DNA from: Poa pratensis
Taxonomy: Eukaryota; Streptophyta; Magnoliopsida; Poales; Poaceae
Length of the DNA stretch: 64,000 bases
NCBI GenBank assembly: GCA_947311845.1
Contig: CAMZMU010000034.1
Coordinates: forward strand, 87,756,608 to 87,820,607
Direction of reading: 5' to 3'
Within the stretch, counting starts at the first letter, position 1; the number at the start of each line of letters is the position of its first letter. The notes beneath the pieces are model-generated. The model was not told where the DNA came from. It worked only from the letters and a program-made list of their open reading frames with translations, and did no database searches. Below are positions 11,850 through 22,659 of this stretch, piece by piece. Made by a program: the position numbers and the translations under genes.

Positions 11850-12650
11850 CTGTGGCGGCCGAATTTCCTGGAAAAAACAAAAAGCCTGTGTGGCCCGGCC
11901 TACGGCTCTCCACTTTCGGCCCACGGCCCGTCATCTTACGCGCCGCGCTCTAGCGGCACGCAAAACAGCCCAGCGGCCCATGGCCTCTATCCTTTCGACC
12001 CGTTGGCCCGTGGAGGCGCTAGGGTTTCAATCCTAGCCGTCCATCGTGGATCCAACGGCGCCGCGTCGTTTTCGCCGGAACAAAAAAGGCCGGGTCGGCC
12101 ACGGGAGGGGAAACCCTAGCTTCATTTCCCCCCCGCGTGCCTCTCCTCACCCGCAGCTCTCTGCGCCGTCGCCGTCGCCGGAGACGGTGACCGTGGACGG
12201 AGACGACGACCGCCACCGCGGCGCGCCCCTCCAGCTCCTCTTCCCCTCCCCCATCTTTTCTATTCATTTCCCCCTGCACCGGAGAAGATGCAAGCGAGGA
12301 GATGGCTCGGTGGTCTCCCTCTTGCCGGTCGCGCGTTCCCCCTTGCGGTGGGCGCGCCGCCGTCGAGCGGAGAGGCCACTGTGCCCTTTGCCTTTGCCCC
12401 GAGGGGTTGATTCCTTCTCCCGACGCCTCGGCTTGCCGATGCGCGTCGGATCGAGAGGGATGGCGCGGCCGAGACGGCGGCGCACTTTGCCGGCGAGCCC
12501 GAGGGCCTCTGGTGAGTCCTTTTCTTTGCCCTTTGCCTCTTTTCATTGGATCTGGCATTAGGGTTCTTCGGGGATGGGGATCTTTTCGGGTGGGGATTTC
12601 TTTTCGATTTGCATCTTTGAATTTCTTTTCTACCGAAGAGATCTAGTAAC
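11850..12650 (-). other. GC-rich leader of the Copia element
   Basis: The block between the primer site and the AT-rich interior is strongly GC-rich. Long frames on both strands (179 codons minus, 171 plus) are low-complexity Arg/Pro/Ala products of base composition. On the plus strand it resembles a host 5' region: AAACCCTAG boxes, an ATG near 12288 and a donor-like CTGGTGAGTCC near 12510. A captured gene edge is possible but unproven. The gag gene expected here is not recognisable. Confidence 0.5.
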
Positions 12651-12652
12651 TA

Positions 12653-12669
12653 GAACAGCTCTGATACCA
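12653..12669 (-). other. Primer binding site (initiator Met-tRNA)
   Basis: Minus strand reads TGGTATCAGAGCTGTTC, one base from the LTR. The first 12 bases equal the standard plant Copia primer site complementary to initiator Met-tRNA. Confidence 0.9.
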
Positions 12670-12670
12670 T

Positions 12671-13082
12671 TGTTAAAACCAATACACTAGTACTAGATCA
12701 ATTACAGTAGATGCAATAGGGTTTAGCCCTTCTATTCGATGCTAGGGCGTGAGAGAGAGAGAGACCGAGAGGAGAGAGAGATAGAGGGGATCGGCGTGTC
12801 TACCTCCGGTGGGCGCCGAGCTCGAACTGCTAGCCATGGTGGAGGTGGCCAGCGAGGTGGGAGGAGCTTCCCGTCGCTTGCCGGCATTCCTCGATCGGTA
12901 GGTGGAGGTGGGGTGGCCACGACTCTGTCTCGGCGTGCATGCCCTAGTGGTCCCCACCTCCCTTTTATAGCCGGTGCGACAGGGGCCCTAACCCAACAGA
13001 TTGGTCGAGCACCCCCGATCAGGGCGCTGGATCATGGGTCACCGTGGACCGTTGGGTCCAACGGTTGGAGATCAACCTAACA
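12671..13082 (-). repeat. LTR of the Copia element (5' LTR in element orientation)
   Basis: 412 bases, matching the LTR at 7483-7891 except for three extra bases in the GA-rich stretch. Flanked by ACGAA at 13083-13087 and by the primer site on the inner side. The element promoter should lie here on the minus strand. Confidence 0.95.
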
Positions 13083-13087
13083 ACGAA

Positions 13088-14790
13088 CACCCCAGCACAA
13101 ACACAAGAGCTCACGCACTCTCTGGACTCTACAGAACACGAGCACTCACTCGCTCTGGACTCACTGCTCTCCACAAGAGCACTGACACACACGCTGAGAG
13201 CACTGGACTCCACACACAACGGCCAACCCACATGCCAGACTGTTCTACTCCATTCGGCTGATCATAAAACACATTCTGGAAAATATGTTGATAAACTGAC
13301 CTGAAACATCGAAGGAGCTCAGTATTCCTCGAGCAGAAGAAGTCTTTCCTAAGACACCGAGAGCACCAGAGCTTTGTAGATTGCTTCAGGAGTTGTCTGA
13401 AGAACAGCTAAACACCGCGCGGGTATAAGTACACACGAAGAGCTCTTGTCAGCAACGATGCGTCGGAAACGCGTCAAAAACCAGAGACGTTGCCACGCGG
13501 CAGACTTCTTCATTCCCTCGCGAAAATAAACGGAACAGACTCTTGATCAAATATTTGTAAATATACGATTTCCCAGGAAAACGACATCTCTCTCAATCTT
13601 CTGAATTTTTTTCCTAAACGCCAACCAATCCTGGACAGCAGACTTTCAGTTTGTATACCCTACTATCCTAAAGGTCGTGAGTTTCTTGCGATTTCAGTGA
13701 TTCACTTCTCGTCGACCTATTGCCGATGGACGCGTTGCTGTGTTGCCGCTATTGTTGACTCTTGATTTTCTTTGATTTAGTCACTGTCCAGTACACCCCT
13801 TGTCAGATCGGGTTTTGATTTTTTTTCTTCTTTTATGCCTCCCGGTTCTCTGTCTTGTGCAGTGTGCTGCACCCGGTTTTGCTTCTCGTTCCCTTTAGCA
13901 CAGACTATAAGCTTGCCGTTTGTGTTTCAGCAGGTTGCGCCAGCCGGTTGCCTCGTCGTCTCACGCTCCAGCCGGTTTCCCGGTTCCCCTCCTGTTTTTC
14001 TCTTGTCTTCTCTCAAATATCTTCTCCGGACGGCAGATTTCATTGTTATACCTTCTGTATCCACGTCTGGCCGTCTGGCCTCGCGACGGGTGTCCTTCGA
14101 GGGTTTTATCTTCTTGTTCCCGATGTGGTCAACTTCTCCTATCTTTCATCTTTTTCAGCCTTATCCATCATTTTTGCCTTTCTCGTGGGTCTTATGTTCT
14201 TTCTCACGTCTCTGTCAAAAATATACACACGGAAGAGCCCATGGGCGGACCCAGCGGGTGGGCCGGGTGGGCCGTGGCCCAGCCAGAATTTTGATAGTTT
14301 TTTTGACTACCCTTCTGCCAGTCTTTGACGGGAGCTCCGAGCGAGCTGAAAGCCTGAAACCTTCGCGTCGCTCACCTATTCCCTCTACTGGGCCTGGCCT
14401 AGCGAACCAGCTGGTCGAGTGGACGTGTACGAAGTACTCTCGCGTGAGTACAACCCGGTCGAGTGGATGCGTACGGTACGTCGTACCTTTCTTTTCAGCA
14501 AGCACTCGCAAGTCTCTTCAGTTCTTGCTTTCTCTCTTTTTTCATCTACGTACATATACTGCTTCCTTTCTCTTCCAGTTTTCAACGACAATATATAGAA
14601 TGTTCCCATATACGTACAAATTTCCAAAAAAGGAAGTACATAAATCCTAAATAAAATTCTCGAAATAAATTTTTTCCAAAGTACAAATATGAAAATTGTT
14701 GAGATTTAAAACTGTTCTGATTAAAAAATATTCAGATTTAAAAAGATTCCAGTGTTGATTTCTTTACATAAAAAACGTTTTAAACATTTT
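13088..14790. other. Unassigned region with one long low-confidence frame
   Basis: The left part continues the repeat into which the Copia element inserted. The plus-strand frame at 13835-14650 (271 codons) has a Ser/Phe/Pro-rich composition and no motif, and it crosses a segment near 14238-14300 that looks like repeat DNA (alternating GGGTGGGCC words), so I do not call it a gene. 14640-14790 is AT-rich spacer. Confidence 0.35.
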
Positions 14791-14809
14791 TAAAATTTGA
14801 ACCAAAAAA

Positions 14810-15012
14810 GGCGGTCGTCCTGCACAAGTGCAGCAACACTGGTCATTGACCGGCACAACACCATCTTGCCCCTCAGGGAGAAGGACTATGAGAAGCAGGT
14901 GGCCAGCTTCATCGACAGGTTCGCGTGCGAGGCGCTTCGCGCGCTCTGCCTGACGTACCAGGACTTGAGCGGCGAGGGCGAGATCCTATCTGGCGCTGCT
15001 GTATACTGGTAG
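14810..15012 (+). pseudogene. Fragment of a plant autoinhibited Ca2+-ATPase gene
   Basis: The plus frame reads VIDRHNTILPL followed by FIDRFACEALRALCLTYQD. This matches the nucleotide-binding-domain segment of plant P-type IIB calcium pumps, whose usual form is a Pro-Leu motif, then F-A-x-E-A-L-R-T-L-C-L-A-Y. A preceding segment (VLHKCSNT) lies in another frame, so a 1-base shift interrupts it near 14842. Homology ends by about 15000 and runs into unrelated GC-rich sequence. Nothing of the transmembrane or phosphorylation domains is present. It is a gene fragment, probably moved here by a transposon. Confidence 0.55.
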
Positions 15013-16187
15013 ACGCGCGCGGCTTGACGGGGACGGCGGAGGAGCCGGCCGGCGGCCGAGCGGCCGGGACTGGCGGCGATCTATGGTGTTGCGTTCGCGA
15101 GACGGACACGGACCATAGCCGGACAAGTGTACGTTTTCCGTCAGGTCTGCCAAAATTCTGCGGCCGATCTGCCTGTCCGTTTTGGGATTTGGAGCGGCGC
15201 GGATCCAACGGACAAGCGGACGCCGTCTCCGCCTGCATCCTGACCAATCAGATCTTTGCATGCGTGCATGACCAGCAGATTGGACTGAGAAAGGAGCGAT
15301 CTAGGGTGCAGGAGGAGATTGATTACCTGATGAAGAAAGATCAGTCGTTGCCGCCGCCGGACTGGCCCAAGAATACGTTCAGGGACTCACGGCAGATAAT
15401 CCATCCGTATAAATCTGGATTGGGCTGCATGCAGCCATGCACACCACGCGGAGGATGCACCGGCTGCTGGCCTTTTGCAGTATAGATGCTGACATAGATG
15501 TTGACGCACTCGACCTGAAATTGGCGGCAACGGCGTGTGGTAGGTTTAGTCGATGCCACAGCCGTGCGAGGAAGAAGAGACCGACACGCTTCTTACACTA
15601 CACTGGATTGTATCAAGCAAGAGACTGAGATGTGATACCATCTCTGTGTTTTCTCTGCCATTTCTTTCATGTAACGATGGTATATTACCATGTACATCCA
15701 GTGCAAAAAAGGCCTATGTTCCTTATGTACATGTGTTTTGTTGATCAGTTCTAATAACGAACGCCGCAGTTTTGTCTATGGATTTTTGTTTAAGTTCTGA
15801 ACGTCAACAATGTTTCAGAAAAATCCAATCTAACGAAGGAACAACTGAAAGCAGATTCCCTCTCCAACTTTAATATGTTCAACAACACCTGAATTGGGGC
15901 GCAGGAACATGATAAGCAGCCAAAAGAACATGATATTCTTTCGGGGAAAAAAGCACGAAGGGCGGCAGGTTCGGAGATCTCAACAATGCAAAGATAATAC
16001 AAATCGAATGTCTAAAAAATCGAATGTCTTAGTACAAAGACTTCTCTCAAACTCCTGAAACAAATCCCACATTATCCAAACAAGTCCAGGACATCTCAAG
16101 CCATTGGCACCCGTCAAAAGGAAATGGCAGGTGCATCTGCCCTCCCAATTACTTTTGACTTTCGTAGTCTTGCGGTTTTAAACTCTG
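15013..16187. other. Spacer and likely 3' region of the F-box gene
   Basis: A frame near 15280-15400 (LRKERSRVQEEIDYLMKKD, then PPPDWPK) is charged and helix-like but has no family I can name. The stretch from about 15790 to 16187 would be the 3' UTR of the minus-strand F-box gene. No other gene is supported. Confidence 0.35.
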
Positions 16188-17675
16188 CTAACGCATAACA
16201 ACAGTATAACAGCCAAAGATTGTTTTCAAGGACGATTCGCAACCAGACCCGCGCATGTTCATTCCTTTTAGACTGTCATGGGTTTCAGTCTCCACGGAGT
16301 AGCGAACTGTTTTGGCAGCCCCCTGCACACCCTCATGGGAAATCTGACGGCAGCCAATAACGGTCAGCGACTCCAGCTTCTGTGAACAAACCAGCGCAGC
16401 CATTCCAACATCAGTCACATTCTTACATTCCCGGAGTGTGAGCCTACTCAAACAAGGAGCCTGGACAATGAAATTCATCCCAGCATCAGTTATAGATTCG
16501 CAGTCCACGAGCTCGAGTGTCTCCAGGAACTGTGTGGAGGAGAGGCCCTTCATCCCCTCGTCATCAAATATGCTTGCACCATTTAGCACAAGAGCACGAA
16601 TCGGACAGGATTGGATGAGCGTGACAATGCCCTTCTGTGTGAAGCCTATTTCAGTTGGGAAATCGGGTTCGCAAAATGCAAAGGTGAGCCCAACATCCTG
16701 AAGCATAGGGCAGCTGAGAGCTAGGGCCTTGAGACTGTCATCGGTCGGTGGTGTCCTATAAGAATAACCACATCGCAAAGGCATGAACCGAAGTGATACA
16801 GTTTTAAGGTTGCTACACCTCTGGAATAGTGCAATCATCTCACTCTCATCTAGACCAATAACATACTCCAGGTAAAGTGTCTCCAATGCTTTGCACTTCG
16901 CCAGGAGAAAACGAAGTCCAATTTCAGGCACAGTTATAATATGAGCCAACCTAAGATCCTTCAGATTATCACAGCAGATCCCATAGCTATATGGGTAGCC
17001 AGCCTTGTCTGCAGGATCAGAGGCCGCACTCATCCAGAAATTTCCATTAATCTCAAACTCAAACTTTTGGAGGTTCACCCACCCTGGGCCAAATTTTAGG
17101 AGGTCATACTGGCTGATTCCTTTGCAATCCTTTACAACAAGTTCTCCCAATGATCCATACCTCCCAAGGTACTCCAGCTACTCTACACTGTCTATTGCCG
17201 TACAGTCAACAAGGTGGAGAACGGAAAGATACTTGCAACCAATCGTCACCTGATAAAGCCCAATAGAAGTTATTCCGGGTGCACAGTTCAGCCTGAGGGA
17301 CCTAAACTTTTTGCAGCATGACACATAACAAAGACCAAAGCCATCAATGTAGGAGCAGTTGCTTAAAGTGAGATCGGACAGCGAGGGGCAGTAAGATGAT
17401 AGAACAAAGAGGCCTTCATTGTTCAACTGGTTCCCGTTACTGGACGTCCAACCAGAGTAATTGAACTCTACTTTCCACAGATTGGAGAACCGGGAAAACA
17501 GATGTGCAAAGGCTTCTGTTGTAGGGTTAAGTCCACAGCCAACGCGAATAGCATACCTATGGTCCGCCTCAATGGTGTAGAGCTGCTTCGACACAAGGGA
17601 AAGAGAACTACGATCAGTTGCACTGGTGATCCTCTTGACAATCTCTCCAAGCAGTGGCTCTGGGAGACCCTCCAT
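16188..17675 (-). pseudogene. F-box/LRR (LRR-CC) protein gene with one in-frame stop
   Basis: One minus-strand frame of 496 codons from ATG 17673-17675 to TAG 16188-16190. It is broken only by a TAG at 17178-17180 (codon 166), where the flanks continue in frame (DSV-E before, LEYLGRYGS after). The N-terminus has an F-box (LPEPLLGEIVKRI, then LSLVSKQLY, residues about 3-36). The rest is cysteine-containing leucine-rich repeats such as LETLELVDCESITDAG and LTLRECKNVTDVG. Such proteins recruit substrates to SCF ubiquitin ligases through the LRR. A 1-base change could account for the stop, so it may be a recent null allele, a sequencing error, or a shortened product made of F-box plus four or five repeats. 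A decayed piece of a related copy lies at 46935-47332. A 5' non-coding exon is possible. Confidence 0.85.
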
Positions 17676-17996
17676 CAAGTATCTCAGGTGCACAACTTGG
17701 TAATCTCAAGGCCCGGCAGGTGCTGGACTAAAAAAATTATGATCAGAATGGAACATGGCAAGATAACCAAATAACAACTGTAAGAGCTAATATATAAGGA
17801 AGCATCGATGAAACATGATACTTTTCTATATTTGCTGAAAGATTTATATGTTTATCTTCACAATGAATGTTAACTAAGTGAACCCTATGATTTGTACCAT
17901 ATCATGGAACAGAAAAATGTTATTAAAAAATCACGTTAACTCAACGCCCTAATATAAGATATTTCTGTCGGATGGGGGGATAATTTACAAATACAC

Positions 17997-18024
17997 CAAT
18001 TACAATTACAATTACAATTACAAT
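17997..18024. repeat. ATTACA simple repeat
   Basis: Four to five units of a 6-base ATTACA-type repeat. Confidence 0.8.
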
Positions 18025-18379
18025 CCCACAAGATAATTTAAAATTAAATAAACTCCTCATATCTGGAAGTTCCTAACTAATCAGATAAAGATACAGTTTC
18101 TAGACACTCGAAAACAGGCTTTACTGATTAGAGCAAGCTGCCCTCTAGCCTTTTAGAAAGATTCCAGTATCATACACATTGGGCTAATCGATAAAGTTTT
18201 GCGGAACCATGGACCCGTGGCTTGCAAGGAATTTTAGGTAAGCCATCTTCCCTAATCGATTGTACAGGAACTTCGTAGCTTGTGCACCGTTCAGTGTTCA
18301 ATGCACAATCACAGAGTCTCTGCCACATTTCAAATCCAAGGCCAGTACCAAAAAAAGTTCATAGAGAGACAGGCTTACC

Positions 18380-18449
18380 AAAGATGAGTATTCAAATTGT
18401 GAAGCATTAATCTGCATTCAGCAGTTTCACAATTTGAATACTCATCTTT
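18380..18449. repeat. Perfect 24-bp inverted repeat with a 22-base loop
   Basis: Left arm 18380-18403 and right arm 18426-18449 are exact reverse complements; the loop is 18404-18425. Transcription from either strand would give a 70-base hairpin with a fully paired 24-bp stem. It does not coincide with transposon ends that I can see. Confidence 0.9.
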
Positions 18450-19519
18450 CGAGTGCTACTGTAATTAAACTTGTCAGCTCACATATATTGCGTTTTACGA
18501 TAGAGATTTATTGTGACAGACACTTATTTCAAGTTCCAATGTACTACTAAAGATAAATTCATAGAGAGACACACACACTAAAAATACGTTTTACAATAGG
18601 GATTTACTGCGACATACTCGCAGCCTTTAAATTGTGGTTGAAAAATAACAGTATTTTGGTGGTTGAATGGCTGAATAAAAAAGAGCTGGAACCTCTCATG
18701 AGGCAGATCAATGAAAAACACCATAGTGGTTAGGCATCATTCGTTCATTCTACAGGTGCATTGTCATCCATTTTTGCTTGTTCTGTACACTAAAAGTGAC
18801 TATTAGTTACGAGAGTATTGATTAAAAATTGCTGTAACATACTACTGGGCTTTTTGTGGAGTATCGGTTCAGTAATTCAAAAAGGTGTACCGTGTGTTAC
18901 AGTTGACCTAGTACAACCCTTGGTAATTTTACAGTTTCCCCACACTTCCTTAATTAGGGTTCCAAATTCAACGATGTTCTGGATTGTAGCCACGGCTCCG
19001 TGGAGCGAGAAACTTGCTACCAAGGGATTATTCAATTAACAGAACAAAGTGAAACAGTAAATTCGATCTATACAAGAGTACAACAGCACGGAATCTAGGT
19101 GGAAGAATTGGCATTTCGGCTGGCTCAACCAAGGTTGCTCGAGGAGGGAAAGGAATGGACCCCAAATCCGTACCTCGGAGGAAGCGGCGGTCGACTAAAG
19201 GCGGGCCCGTTAGCGCGTCCGTCCGGGACGGAGGAACTGTGCGGAGGCGGCGGTCAAGGGTTGGATTTGGGCGGAGAAACCTCGGCGGCGAGCTCGACGG
19301 CAGAGCAAAACCCTCGCCTCGTGGCGTGAGTCTCGTCCTGGTGGACAAGACAGAGTTTGGGCTAAGATGGGCCGTGCTTGGTATAGGGCCTATAGTACTG
19401 GGTTAAGTGGGCCGTGTTCCATATGTGTCCCAGTCACCAGTGTGTCGTTGATAGTACTGGGCCGACCGAGCCTCTCCGAGAGAGGAGAAGATCCACGCGA
19501 AAGGTTTGCTCTGACCCTC

Positions 19520-19720
19520 GAGTTTTTTTATAGATTAGCAAAAATGTCCGTGCGTTACAACGGGTTTAAAATAAATCAATTATCTTATATATAGACTGAT
19601 TTTGGTAGTATCATTGTTTTAGAATTATGTTGGTTTTCATCCAAATTTCAGTTCTCTTAGATGCCCCACTGTATAATAAATATGTAGCACATATGCCCGT
19701 GCTTTGCAACAGATAGATAT
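19520..19720. mobile_element. Mutator-like terminal remnants
   Basis: Two copies of a CCGTGCGTTACAACGGG-type word (19549-19565 and a diverged one near 19697) match the common terminal motif of grass Mutator-like elements. No intact pair of ends or transposase is present. Confidence 0.4.
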
Positions 19721-20290
19721 TTATTGTACATTCTTTGGGCCATGAACTATTTCAACAGGCAAATCGTTTTTAGGGGATGCGTCTACCAAAAATAGAATAT
19801 CAGAGTAATCAATGTTGCTTATATGTCGGAAGTGAGGTAGCATAGAAACTGTATCTATAGTTCTGTACCCATAGACGTTAAACTACAGACAGAAAATCTT
19901 TCCAGGTGTAAAAGAGATGCGATTTTGTTCAGTTTTAGAGTATGCATGCAAATGAACTATCCAGATTTAATTTCTATTCACATTCACTTTTCATAGAGGT
20001 TACGCTGAAACAAAAAATCAAATCGTTTGCACACAAAAAGTGATATTACCCTATGTGATCCTTCAGATAAATGATATTTTTTTGTCCATGCTGACGCATA
20101 ACAACGTAATCTGCCTGCATGCCTGCATGTTGTCATCGACAATAGCAGAAGGAGCGGCATCTGGAGTTCTGGACCAAATATGTCCTGGTATTCGGTATAC
20201 AAAACCGCGTGATTGAAAGTGTTGTCTGGCTTGGATTGTTTGGTGTAAATTGGTTGTGTATGATGATTGATGGCTAACATCATTGGAAGT

Positions 20291-20491
20291 CTAACACATG
20301 TTCGGCTCTCCTGCTGCACGGCGCCGCCTGTGTACTGAGGATGCCGGCGGCATCTGAGAGCTCTTGCCGGTCAGCCGCTGCACGACGGACTTGAAGCTAG
20401 TGACGCTGAAGCTGATGAACTGCGTCTCGATGAACTTGACCATCAGGCCGGCGACGAACTCGTTATTCTGCCTTGCACCGTGCAGCTCCAT
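20291..20491 (-). CDS. Small VQ-motif protein
   Basis: 66-codon ATG-to-TAG minus-strand frame. It carries the VQ signature FKSVVQRLTG at residues 33-42 (pattern F-x3-V-Q-x-L-T-G), preceded by the usual leader VKFIETQFIS. VQ proteins are small plant nuclear or plastid regulators that bind WRKY transcription factors and MAP-kinase pathways. The motif is complete; the C-terminus is short and basic (HRRRRAAGE). It is at the small end for the family, so it could be a complete mini-member or a truncated copy. No introns are needed, as is usual for the family. The GC-rich coding bias contrasts with the AT-rich flanks, supporting a real gene. Confidence 0.7.
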   Translation of the reverse strand: MELHGARQNNEFVAGLMVKFIETQFISFSVTSFKSVVQRLTGKSSQMPPASSVHRRRRAAGEPNMC

Positions 20492-21333
20492 GCCCTACGC
20501 ACGACTACTCTTTGGTGCCCTCACGTCATCACTGTCGGCGTGACGAACAGGCGTGCCCTCACTTTGGTGCTGCACGCTACGAGTTGCTTCTATCTGCAGG
20601 CTATTCGGGCGTCGCAGGACACGAACGACGTGTCCACAAAGCGGGGCAGGGCGCTCGGCGTCGTCGACGCGCTGAGCTCCACGTTGGGGTGCTCTGTCTC
20701 AGATGGCGCGTCCCAGCGGGGCGTGGGCGCCTGTGGCGGCGCTGGTAGTGCGGCTGCTCTGGCGTCAACGACATGGGTGCCTCGACCGCGACGACCTCGG
20801 TGCCGGCGACCAAGGGTGCAGAGCTAGCTGACAGGGCGGGTTAGGTTCTTGCGTACGTGTGGCCGCGTGGGAAGGGAGAGAGACTGGACCTGCTGCGTGC
20901 ATCTGTCGACAAACTACTGTGCTGCCATCGTCCATGGAATCGGCCAAAGTCGCTGATACTCAAGGCGGCCGGAGCTCCGGGGTCGGGGCGGCAACGGACA
21001 GCTGCAGGGCAGATAGCAGGTTCTCGGGCCGCTGCCACATCGGCGGGCGTTGAAGACGGGAGCTAGGACGGGGGAGGTCCCGGGAAGGTGATCTGCGCCC
21101 GGTGGTTCCATTCGTTCCTCTGGAGGAGGAGAGGCGGCAGCGCTCGCGGGAGATCAAGCGGTGGCGGCAGGATCGGGAAGAACCAGAATTCTGTTCGGGT
21201 CAACGAAAACAAGCCGAACAGTTTTTTCCACTTGCCGGTGGCAGCGGTGGGTAAATATGTGATTTGTCGGAGGGCAAAATCGGTACAAAAAATGAAGTAC
21301 CACAAGAAACTCTCCTTCCTTTATTATTTTATA

Positions 21334-21334
<1 letters not shown>
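20492..21334. other. GC-rich region upstream of the VQ gene
   Basis: GC-rich sequence with overlapping short frames on both strands and no recognisable domain. It may be the promoter region of the VQ gene plus a small DNA element before the ATT repeat. Confidence 0.35.

Positions 21335-21374
<40 letters not shown>
21335..21374. repeat. (ATT)n microsatellite
   Basis: About 13 uninterrupted ATT/TTA units, followed by AGGTAGGTATAGATTC, a common flank of small Triticeae transposons. Confidence 0.95.
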
Positions 21375-22650
21375 GGTAGGTATAGATTCTCTAACCCTCG
21401 AGTTGGTGTCGATGACGGCGACGTCTACGACTACGAGCATCGTTTCCCTTCTTGGAGGCATCATCGTGGAACTTTAGAACCTGCTTCCCTTTGAATGAGT
21501 ATGGTTTGGGCTCTCTGGGTGAAAATCCAAGCTTCTTAGCCAGAGCGGGTGACGGCGACGTCACCGTCGCCTCTCTCTTGGGGTTGTCGCCTTGGAGAGT
21601 CAGCTTTTGGCGATTGTACGTGGCTTCTCTTGCGTTGGGGTCAGTGTGCGCTAGGACACTGACCCTCAATGTTGACCGTGGCGTAGTGCTAACGTAGCTC
21701 CCCAGGAGGGTGGATTCTTCATCTCTGATGGAGTGTCCCGTGTCTACTCCTCTCATAGCATTCACGGCGTTTTCTCTCCAGTAGTGGTGGATGTCGTCTA
21801 GTCTTGGCGGAGTAGTGTGCTGAGTTTGGCCCTTTTCTAGGGTCAGGAGTGGGCCTGACCTATGATGTTAACGTTTGTTGTATGGTTTCTACTAATTAAA
21901 CATACACCAACTTAATGGATATGGCAAAGCGCCTTAGTTTAAAAATAGTTTTGGGCCAATACGAACAATCCTACCGCTGGCCCCAAGTCAGAAAAAGTTC
22001 TACCGCTTGACAAGAGACGGGAGCTCCTATATCGCGCCCATTGGCGACACAAGAGGCTCCCGCCGCATGTAGCGCCCACCAAATGGGCTGCAATGATACG
22101 ACCCATACCAGGTGATTTTTTATTTTCGATTTTGATGTTTTATTTTTTTAAATAAAAAGGAAATAAAAAAGGAATTTTTTAAAATTTGAACAATTTTCGA
22201 ATATAAATAAAAATTTAAACAGTTTCCAAATTTGAACACATTTAAAGTTTGAACAATTTTCGAAAATGAACAATTTTGAATATGACAAATCTTGAATTGG
22301 AATAATTTTTTAAGATGAACAAAACCTTAAATTAGAACAATTTTCAAATGTGAACAAAACAATTTTCATATATGAACAAACTTTAAATTGATTTTTTTGT
22401 ATATGAACAAAATCTTAAGTATGAACAGTTTTCGAATATGAACAAATTTTAAATTTAAACAATTTTCGAAACATTTTTCAAAATCATAAAATGTTAAAAA
22501 ACAGAAAATAAAAGAAATTGAAAAAAGAAAGATTAAAAGAACGAAAAAGAAAAAGAGAAAAGAAAACGAAAACAGAAAAGAAAACGAAAAAAAGAAAAGA
22601 AAAGAACTACAGAAACAGAAAAGAAAAGGAAGAAGGAAATGGGCGGGCCC
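21375..22650. repeat. Unassigned region ending in low-complexity AT-rich and purine-rich tracts
   Basis: The minus frame at 21391-21765 has no family I know. From about 22140 to 22500 a GAACAATTTTCGAA-like word recurs many times with drift. From 22501 to 22640 the plus strand is almost all purine (A with scattered G). No gene is supported. Confidence 0.5.
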
Positions 22651-22659
22651 AGCAGCGCG

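Larger units (their letters stand above)
7483..13082 (-). mobile_element. Young non-autonomous Copia-type LTR retrotransposon
   Basis: Complete element of 5.6 kb bounded by LTRs at 7483-7891 and 12671-13082 that start TGTTA and end TAACA. It is flanked by the 5-base target duplication ACGAA (7478-7482 and 13083-13087). The primer site next to the right LTR (minus strand TGGTATCAGAGC) matches plant initiator Met-tRNA. The purine tract next to the left LTR (minus strand AAGGGGGAGAA) fixes the orientation. Only scraps of Copia pol survive: YVDDILLA at 8984-9007 and the RNase H end near 8010-8160. Gag, protease and integrase are not recognisable. The LTRs differ only in the length of a GA-rich stretch, so transposition was very recent although the element cannot encode its own machinery. 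Confidence 0.92.
17700..20290. other. Intergenic repeats between the F-box and VQ genes
   Basis: Contains a short ATTACA-type simple repeat (about 17997-18024), a perfect hairpin at 18380-18449, a diverged direct repeat (around 18490-18525 and 18582-18615), and remnants of DNA elements with the ATGTCCGTGCGTTACAACGGG-like terminal word at 19545-19565 and its relative ATGCCCGTGCTTTGCAAC at 19693-19710, typical of Mutator-like ends in grasses. The GC-rich minus frame at 19028-19348 has no recognisable domain. Confidence 0.4.

Noticed and set aside
12019..12561. Overlapping 179- and 171-codon frames on opposite strands inside the Copia element
   Set aside because: Arg/Pro-rich on both strands, caused by GC content. 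No gag or host domain seen.
13835..14650. 271-codon plus-strand frame
   Set aside because: Ser/Phe/Pro-rich with no domain. It runs across repeat-like DNA, and other frames over the same stretch are also long, so it is most likely composition.
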